This document shows positions 58,346-64,000 of a stretch of DNA of 64,000 nt, piece by piece. The stretch's first letter is position 1; each line of letters begins with the position of its first letter. Source of the DNA: Rheinheimera nanhaiensis E407-8 (GTDB lineage Bacteria > Pseudomonadota > Gammaproteobacteria > Enterobacterales > Alteromonadaceae); assembly GCF_000296695.1 (NCBI RefSeq), contig NZ_BAFK01000007.1, forward strand, positions 62,001 through 126,000, written 5' to 3'. The translations under genes and the position numbers were made by a program. The notes under the pieces were generated by a model, which saw nothing but the letters and a program-made list of their open reading frames with translations, was not told the DNA's origin and searched no databases.

Positions 58346-58930
58346 ATGGCAGTGATTTATTTGCTCGATAATATCGACTCGTTTACCTACAACCTGGTCG
58401 ATGAATTTGCCCAATTGGGTTATCAGCTGAAACTGTATCGCAATACAGTACCGGCAGACTATATCTACCAGCAAATGTGCAGTGAAACTGAGCCTGTACT
58501 ACTGGTGTTGTCACCTGGCCCGGGCAGCCCGTCTGAGGCTGGTTGTATGCCAGAGCTGCTCAGGCTGTGTGAAACCAGGTTTGCCGTACTGGGCATTTGT
58601 TTGGGCCATCAGGCCATAGTAGAACACTTTGGCGGAGTGGTCGGCCGCGCCGGTGAAACCGTACATGGTAAAACGGCTGCTATTAACCTGCAGCCGCATA
58701 CGGTGTTTAATGGCTTACCCAAGCCGTTTTTGGTGGCGCGCTATCACTCGTTAATGGCCACCGAAATGCCCAATGCCTTAACACTACTGGCCAGTGATCG
58801 GCATATCCCGATGGCGGTGATCAATGAAGATAAGCGCATGCTGGGCTTTCAGTTTCACCCCGAGTCTATTCTGACCACCCTGGGTAAGCCTTTGCTAAAA
58901 AACAGTATTGATTATTTATTGCGAGACTGA
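58346..58930 (+). CDS. trpG: Anthranilate synthase component II (glutamine amidotransferase)
   Basis: A 194-residue class I glutamine amidotransferase that feeds ammonia to TrpE. The nucleophile Cys85 is in LGICLGHQAI, with SPGPGSPSEAG and FHPESILT carrying the remaining triad residues. AAGGAG is six bases before the ATG, only a few bases after trpE. It is separate from trpD, unlike the E. coli fusion. Confidence 0.97.
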   Translation: MAVIYLLDNIDSFTYNLVDEFAQLGYQLKLYRNTVPADYIYQQMCSETEPVLLVLSPGPGSPSEAGCMPELLRLCETRFAVLGICLGHQAIVEHFGGVVGRAGETVHGKTAAINLQPHTVFNGLPKPFLVARYHSLMATEMPNALTLLASDRHIPMAVINEDKRMLGFQFHPESILTTLGKPLLKNSIDYLLRD

Positions 58931-58932
58931 CG

Positions 58933-59967
58933 ATGACAGATCCAATTTTAGCCACCGTACAGCACAGCTTAACCGGCCAGCCACTGAGCTTTAACCAGGC
59001 CGAGCAGTTTTTTAGCGCTGTGGTGCAAGGCGCAGTAGAGCCGGTGCACCTGACCGCGCTGTTGGTCGCGCTTAAAATGCGCGGCGAAACCGCTGATGAA
59101 ATTGCCGGCGCCGCCAGTGCGCTGCGCGCCGCTGCTAAAGCGTTTCCCCAACCGGTAAGCGGCAGTATCGACTGTTGCGGCACCGGTGGTGATGGCAGCA
59201 ATACCATTAATATTTCCTCTACCGCGGCCATAGTTGGCGCAGCCATGGGCCTTAAGGTGGTAAAACACGGTAACCGCAGCGTGTCATCACGCTCCGGCTC
59301 GGCCGATTTACTCGAGCAGCTGGGCATTAATATTCAGATGGCGCCTGAGCAGGCCTTGGCCGCGCTTGCGCAAACCGGCTGCAGCTTTTTATTTGCGCCG
59401 CTGTATCATGCCGGTATTAAGCACGCGATGCCGGTGCGCAATGCACTAAAAAGCCGCACCCTGTTTAACCTGTTAGGCCCGCTGGTTAACCCGGCGGCAC
59501 CGGATTATCAACTGCTGGGCGTGTACGACCCCAAACTGTGCCGCGTGATGGCGCAGGCGCTAAAACAACTGGGGGTAAAACGCGCCTGGGTAGTGCACGG
59601 CAGTGGCTGTGATGAAGTGGCGCTGCACGGCAATACTTATGTCTGTGAGTTAAAAGACGGCGAGCTGAACGAATTTAACCTGACACCGGATGATTTCGGC
59701 GTAAGCCAGATGCCATTAAGCGCCCTGGCCGGCGGCGAGCCTGCAGAAAACGCCGCCGCGACGCTAGCCATTTTACAGGGCGAAGGCCAAAACGCGCATA
59801 AGGCCGCCGTGGCAATAAACGTGGCAGCCATGCTGAAAATTGCCGGCATGGGTGACGATTTAAAAGTAAACACCCGCGCCGTGCTGGAGCTTTTAGGCAG
59901 CGCCAAAGCCTTTGATACCCTAACCCGTTTTAAGCATTGCAGCCAGCAGGAGGTCACGCATGGCTGA
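58933..59967 (+). CDS. trpD: Anthranilate phosphoribosyltransferase
   Basis: A 344-residue enzyme transferring the phosphoribosyl group from PRPP to anthranilate. The glycine-rich CCGTGGDGSNTINIS loop, KHGNRSVSSRSGSADLLE and the FNLLGPLVNPA segment are family signatures. It starts two bases after trpG and overlaps trpCF by eight, so it is translationally coupled. Confidence 0.97.
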   Translation: MTDPILATVQHSLTGQPLSFNQAEQFFSAVVQGAVEPVHLTALLVALKMRGETADEIAGAASALRAAAKAFPQPVSGSIDCCGTGGDGSNTINISSTAAIVGAAMGLKVVKHGNRSVSSRSGSADLLEQLGINIQMAPEQALAALAQTGCSFLFAPLYHAGIKHAMPVRNALKSRTLFNLLGPLVNPAAPDYQLLGVYDPKLCRVMAQALKQLGVKRAWVVHGSGCDEVALHGNTYVCELKDGELNEFNLTPDDFGVSQMPLSALAGGEPAENAAATLAILQGEGQNAHKAAVAINVAAMLKIAGMGDDLKVNTRAVLELLGSAKAFDTLTRFKHCSQQEVTHG

Positions 59968-61351
59968 GCCTATGCCGAATGTACTGGCGAAAATCGTTGC
60001 GCATAAACGCGAGGAAGTGGCCGGGCTTAAACAGCGACAGCCGCTATCTGGCTTTATCAGTGAAGTAACACCTACTGAGCGCGATTTTCTCGCTGCACTG
60101 AAAAAAGCCGGGCCGCGCTTTATTTTAGAGTGTAAAAAAGCCTCGCCGTCCAAAGGCCTCATTCGCGCCGAGTTTAATCTGCATGAGCTGGCCTTGGTAT
60201 ACGGCCAATACGCTGATTGCATCTCGGTATTAACCGATGAGAAATTCTTTCAGGGCAAGTATGACTATCTGCGCACCATGCGCGGCCTGGTTGACAAACC
60301 ACTACTGCATAAAGACTTTATTATCGACAGCTACCAGATCTATTTAGGCCGCCACTGCGGCGCCGATGCGGTATTGTTAATGTTGTCAGTGCTGAATGAT
60401 GACGAATATCGCGAGCTTGCCGCCACCGCCGCTAAGCTTAATATGACGGTGCTCACGGAAGTGAGCAACGAAGCAGAAACGCTGCGTGCGGTGGCGCTTA
60501 ATGCCGGGCTTATCGGCATTAATAACCGCAATCTGCGCGATCTCAGTACCAATTTAGACACCAGCTTTGAACTGGCCAAACTGATCCCAGAGGACAGGAC
60601 GGTAGTATCCGAATCCGGTATTTACACCAACCAGCAAGTGCGGCAGTTAGCTAAAGTAGCCGATGCCTTTTTGATTGGCAGCTCGTTAATGGCGCAGCAG
60701 GATTTAGCCGCCGCTACGCGCAAACTGGTACTGGGCGAGCATAAAGTCTGTGGTTTAACCCGGCCGCAAGATGCCGCAGCAGCCTTTGCTGGCGGCGCTT
60801 ATTACGGCGGCTTAATTTTTTATCCGCCATCGCCTCGTTATGTTACGCCTGAGCAGGCGCAACAGGTGCAGCACGGCGCGCCACTGCATTATGTGGGTGT
60901 ATTTGTTAATGCTGAGCCTGCCGAAATCGCCCGCCTGGCGCATAAGTTAACGCTTAGCGCGGTGCAGCTGCATGGCGACGAAGATGACCGCTATATCAGC
61001 GCGTTAAAACCCTTATTGCCGACTGAGTGTCAGCTGTGGAAAGCCTATCGGGTCAAAGATGAATTGCCTGCATTTACCTCTTATGCCGATCGTATCTTGC
61101 TCGATGCCTATCATCCAACACAGCACGGTGGCAGTGGCCTGAGCTTTAACTGGCAGCTGCTGGTAGAACATAGCGCCAGTCAACCGATTATGCTGGCAGG
61201 CGGTTTAAACAGTGACAATTGCCTGGCGGCGGCGTGCTTGCCGGTAGCCGGGCTCGATTTCAATTCAGGGCTGGAAAGCGCACCAGGCATTAAAGATGCG
61301 GCGAAGATCCGGTCAGCTTTTACACTATTACGGGAGTTTCACCATGAGTGA
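59960..61351 (+). CDS. trpCF: Indole-3-glycerol-phosphate synthase / phosphoribosylanthranilate isomerase fusion
   Basis: A 463-residue bifunctional protein with two TIM barrels. The N-terminal TrpC half has [28 protein letters not shown] and VSESGIY; the C-terminal TrpF half has [25 protein letters not shown] and [12 protein letters not shown]. The fusion is the same as in enteric bacteria and Alteromonadales. The last eight bases overlap the start of trpB. Confidence 0.96.
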   Translation: MAEPMPNVLAKIVAHKREEVAGLKQRQPLSGFISEVTPTERDFLAALKKAGPRFILECKKASPSKGLIRAEFNLHELALVYGQYADCISVLTDEKFFQGKYDYLRTMRGLVDKPLLHKDFIIDSYQIYLGRHCGADAVLLMLSVLNDDEYRELAATAAKLNMTVLTEVSNEAETLRAVALNAGLIGINNRNLRDLSTNLDTSFELAKLIPEDRTVVSESGIYTNQQVRQLAKVADAFLIGSSLMAQQDLAAATRKLVLGEHKVCGLTRPQDAAAAFAGGAYYGGLIFYPPSPRYVTPEQAQQVQHGAPLHYVGVFVNAEPAEIARLAHKLTLSAVQLHGDEDDRYISALKPLLPTECQLWKAYRVKDELPAFTSYADRILLDAYHPTQHGGSGLSFNWQLLVEHSASQPIMLAGGLNSDNCLAAACLPVAGLDFNSGLESAPGIKDAAKIRSAFTLLREFHHE

Positions 61352-62534
61352 GCTAAAACTTAACCCTTATTTTGGCCAGTACGGCGGCATGTTTGTGCCA
61401 CAACTGCTGGTGCCGGCACTTAAACAGCTGGAGCAAGCCTATGTGGATGCGCTGCAAGATCCGGCCTTTGATGCTGAGTTCCAGCAGCTTCTGACCGAAT
61501 ATGCCGGCCGGCCAACACCATTAACGCTGTGCCGTAATATTTCACCCAATCCGCTGGTGAAAATTTACCTAAAACGTGAAGACTTACTGCACGGCGGCGC
61601 GCATAAAACCAATCAGGTGTTAGGCCAGGCGCTACTCACCAAACGCATGGGCAAACAAGAAGTGATCGCCGAAACCGGCGCCGGCCAGCATGGTGTGGCC
61701 ACGGCCTTAGCCTGTGCGTTACTGGGCTTAAAATGCCGCATTTATATGGGCGCCAAAGATATTGAACGTCAGCAGCCGAATGTGTTTCGCATGAAGCTGA
61801 TGGGCGCCACTGTTATTCCGGTTACCAGCGGCAGCGGCACCTTAAAAGATGCGGTAAACGAAGCGATGCGCGACTGGTCTGCCACCTACGATACCACGCA
61901 CTATATGCTGGGCACGGCGGCCGGCCCGCACCCGTTCCCCACCATAGTACGGGATTTTCAAAAAATGATTGGCGAAGAAGCCAAACAGCAAATTGTTAAA
62001 GCCGAAGGTAAATTACCCGATGCAGTAATTGCCTGTGTCGGCGGCGGCTCTAATGCCATTGGTATCTTTGCCGATTTTATTGCTGAAGAGGGCGTTAAAC
62101 TGATTGGCGTAGAGCCCGGCGGTAAAGGCATTAGCACCCATCAGCACGGCGCGGCACTGTCTACCGGCAGCTATGGTATTTTACACGGCGCCTACACGGC
62201 CATTATGCAAACCAGCGATGGCCAGATTGAAGAGTCGTACTCGATATCTGCCGGCCTCGACTACCCGGCAGTGGGCCCACAGCACACTTATTTGCAGCAA
62301 AGCGGCCGCGCTGAATATGTTGCGATAAACGACGATGAAGCCCTGGCGGCGTTTCAGCAGCTGGCAAAAAGTGAAGGTATTATACCGGCGCTGGAAAGCT
62401 CACATGCGCTGGCCTATGCACTGAAACTGGCAGAGCAAGCCACTGAGCCTACAGTGTTACTGGTAAATTTATCCGGCCGCGGCGATAAAGATTTAGCCCA
62501 TGTGCACAGCGTATTAGCAGGAGGCCAGTTATGA
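61344..62534 (+). CDS. trpB: Tryptophan synthase beta chain
   Basis: A 396-residue PLP enzyme joining indole and serine. The PLP lysine is Lys88 in [17 protein letters not shown] binds the PLP phosphate. The ATG at 61344 ([11 protein letters not shown]) is preceded by GGGAG and gives the family N-terminus; the frame is open 48 bases further upstream inside trpCF but that part is unrelated. It overlaps trpA by four bases. Confidence 0.98.
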   Translation: MSELKLNPYFGQYGGMFVPQLLVPALKQLEQAYVDALQDPAFDAEFQQLLTEYAGRPTPLTLCRNISPNPLVKIYLKREDLLHGGAHKTNQVLGQALLTKRMGKQEVIAETGAGQHGVATALACALLGLKCRIYMGAKDIERQQPNVFRMKLMGATVIPVTSGSGTLKDAVNEAMRDWSATYDTTHYMLGTAAGPHPFPTIVRDFQKMIGEEAKQQIVKAEGKLPDAVIACVGGGSNAIGIFADFIAEEGVKLIGVEPGGKGISTHQHGAALSTGSYGILHGAYTAIMQTSDGQIEESYSISAGLDYPAVGPQHTYLQQSGRAEYVAINDDEALAAFQQLAKSEGIIPALESSHALAYALKLAEQATEPTVLLVNLSGRGDKDLAHVHSVLAGGQL

Positions 62535-63331
62535 AGCGCTATCAGCAAATGTTTGCCCGTTTAGAGCGCGAGGGCCGTGGCGCCTTTGTGCCCTTTGTCA
62601 CCATCGGCGACCCCAACCCTGAACTGTCATTTGACATTATTAAAACGCTAATTGACGCCGGCGCCGATGCATTGGAGTTAGGTATCGCGTTTTCAGATCC
62701 GATAGCCGATGGCCCAACCATACAAGGTGCTAACATCCGCGCGCTGGCCGCCGGTGCAACGCCTGCTATCAGCTTTGACATTATCGCCAAAATTCGTCAG
62801 TACCACGCCACTATTCCGATTGGCCTGCTGCTATATTCTAATTTAGTGATGGCGCGCGGCATCGATAATTTTTATGCCCAGGCCGCTGCCGCCGGTGTTG
62901 ATTCTGTATTAATTGCCGATGTGCCGCTGCATGAAAGCAAAGTGTTCCGCCAAAGCGCCATGAAGCATGATATAGCGCCGATTTATATCGTACCGCCGAA
63001 TGTTGATGATGATGACCTGCGCGAAATTGCTTCTTATGGCCGCGGCTACACTTACCTATTAAGCCGCGCAGGCGTGACCGGCACCGAAACCGCAGCCGCT
63101 ATGCCCACCAGCGAACTGATTAGCCGTATTCGCAGCTATCACCCGGCGCCACCCCTGCTGGGTTTTGGCATTTCGACGCCAGCACATGTGCAGGATGCGA
63201 TCAAAAGCGGCGCAGCCGGCGCCATATCCGGCTCGGCGATTGTGAAATTGATAGAGCAGTACCAGCAGCAGCCTGCTGAACTGCTGACGCAGCTAAAGCA
63301 GTTTGTCAGCCGTATGAAGGCGGCAACTTAA
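62531..63331 (+). CDS. trpA: Tryptophan synthase alpha chain
   Basis: A 266-residue TIM barrel that splits indole-3-glycerol phosphate and channels indole to TrpB. The catalytic Glu49 ([10 protein letters not shown]) and Asp60 (IADGPTIQ) match the E. coli numbering. Its ATG overlaps the trpB stop (ATGA). Last gene of the operon; a GC-rich hairpin follows at 63358-63380. Confidence 0.97.
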   Translation: MKRYQQMFARLEREGRGAFVPFVTIGDPNPELSFDIIKTLIDAGADALELGIAFSDPIADGPTIQGANIRALAAGATPAISFDIIAKIRQYHATIPIGLLLYSNLVMARGIDNFYAQAAAAGVDSVLIADVPLHESKVFRQSAMKHDIAPIYIVPPNVDDDDLREIASYGRGYTYLLSRAGVTGTETAAAMPTSELISRIRSYHPAPPLLGFGISTPAHVQDAIKSGAAGAISGSAIVKLIEQYQQQPAELLTQLKQFVSRMKAAT

Positions 63332-63357
63332 GCTGACATGCTCAGACCGCCTACCTG

Positions 63358-63380
63358 CAGCCTGCTACTGTGGCAGGCTG
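63358..63380. terminator. Hairpin after trpA
   Basis: An 8-bp stem (CAGCCTGC pairing with GCAGGCTG) with a seven-base loop lies between convergent trpA and the solute-binding protein gene, overlapping the end of the latter. The T-run is missing, so termination strength is uncertain. Confidence 0.4.
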
Positions 63381-64000
63381 TCTGACAACTGGTATTTCTG
63401 TTTTAACGCCGTTATTTCGGCCTGATGGCTGAGTAGAAAATGGTTAAACTGCTGTAATACCTGTGGGTGGCGAATAGAGGATAAATGAAACGCCACCCGC
63501 GTCATTGGCAGGTTCTGCGCCACGACCAGGGCCCCCTCCTGTTGTTGCTGACGTAAAATATGCTGTGCCACGTTATATTCGACATCAGCACCATCAAGCT
63601 GGCCGCGCAGCACTAAATTCACGGCCGATACCGCATTAGGCACTTCATATAATTTAAACCTATGCTGGCCATGTAGCGCCAACCAGGCGGTAGGGGTAAA
63701 GCCATGGATCACCGCCAGGGTGCGAAACCGGTCCAGTGTGATCTGTTTATTGGCGCGCAACACCAGCGTAGTCCCCAGATTATAAATAAGCGGCTCACTA
63801 AAAATGCGGCTGGCCTGCGAGCCTTGATATTTCGCCCAGTTGGGGTTGTCCGGGTAAATAAAATCAACCAGATTATCCAGCTCATGGTACAAGCGCTTAA
63901 CCGGCAACGGCTGAAAGCTCAGCTGATAGCCATAACGTTGGGCAAACAGCTGCAGCACCTCATTGGCAAAGCCAGTGCTGTCAGCAGCAGTAAAATCATA
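63365..64000 (-). CDS. Periplasmic solute-binding protein (SBP type 3-like), 5' end outside the window
   Basis: The reading frame stays open to the window edge, so the first part, including any signal peptide, lies outside. About 211 residues are visible. YDFTAADSTGFANEVLQLFAQRYGYQLSFQPLP (in short, STGFANEVLQLFAQRYGY) and LGTTLVLRANK, with VNLVLRGQLDGADVEY, match the ABC-type amino-acid/polar solute-binding fold used both for transport and as a sensor input. No transporter subunit is visible here. It converges with trpA. Confidence 0.8.
   Translation of the reverse strand, partial: YDFTAADSTGFANEVLQLFAQRYGYQLSFQPLPVKRLYHELDNLVDFIYPDNPNWAKYQGSQASRIFSEPLIYNLGTTLVLRANKQITLDRFRTLAVIHGFTPTAWLALHGQHRFKLYEVPNAVSAVNLVLRGQLDGADVEYNVAQHILRQQQQEGALVVAQNLPMTRVAFHLSSIRHPQVLQQFNHFLLSHQAEITALKQKYQLSDSLPQ

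Overview
The window is a stretch of a gammaproteobacterial chromosome with moderate GC content and dense gene packing. Several things point to an aquatic Alteromonadales-type bacterium, close to Rheinheimera, Alishewanella or Arsukibacterium. These are the order cysB-pdxB-asd-fimV-truA-accD-folC-dedD-cvpA-purF, the fused trpCF, the solitary astB, the VolA/Pla-1-type lipase and the TonB receptor. The genus is my inference. I see no tRNA, rRNA, CRISPR array, insertion sequence or prophage.

Layout. 1-6.4 kb: a TonB-dependent receptor cut by the window start, with a strong promoter and two LacI-like operators; a lipoprotein hydrolase; a PAS-GGDEF diguanylate cyclase; miaE; a Yip1-type membrane protein. 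6.4-18.4 kb: a long minus-strand housekeeping block (purF, cvpA, dedD, folC, accD, truA, fimV, asd, pdxB, cysB). 18.5-24.4 kb: a soluble orphan histidine kinase, a membrane-anchored coiled-coil protein, topA and astB. 24.4-33.3 kb: a large Ig-repeat lipoprotein, a dicarboxylate/glutamate-type symporter, tpm, sohB, a VolA-like surface lipase and yciK. 33.3-45.8 kb: an H-NS-like protein with an atypical C-terminus, the GDP-mannose precursor pair, a beta carbonic anhydrase, purU, trmO, a kelch protein, proS, an NSS transporter, a YciI protein and galE. 45.8-50.1 kb: a NarL-type two-component system divergent from a DUF2306-like membrane protein and an SDR, then a TauE/SafE permease. 50.1-52.4 kb: a compact three-gene cassette of unknown function, the least explained part of the window. 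52.4-56.4 kb: rluB-scpB-scpA-yciO-rnm. 56.4-63.3 kb: a complete trpL-E-G-D-CF-B-A operon with a readable attenuator. The window ends inside a periplasmic solute-binding protein gene.

Functional threads. Translation and tRNA modification recur (miaE, truA, trmO, proS, rluB, yciO). So do one-carbon, purine and folate metabolism (purF, folC, purU), amino-acid and cofactor synthesis (asd, pdxB, trp), and envelope or surface functions (TonB receptor, two lipoprotein hydrolases, Ig lipoprotein, SohB, FimV). The strongest regulatory elements visible are the trp attenuator and the promoter-operator region of the TonB receptor. The most promising unknown system is the 50.27-52.39 kb cassette: a Gly/Ala-rich membrane-active-looking protein, an FGE-fold lipoprotein lacking the catalytic cysteines, and a zinc-ribbon membrane protein.
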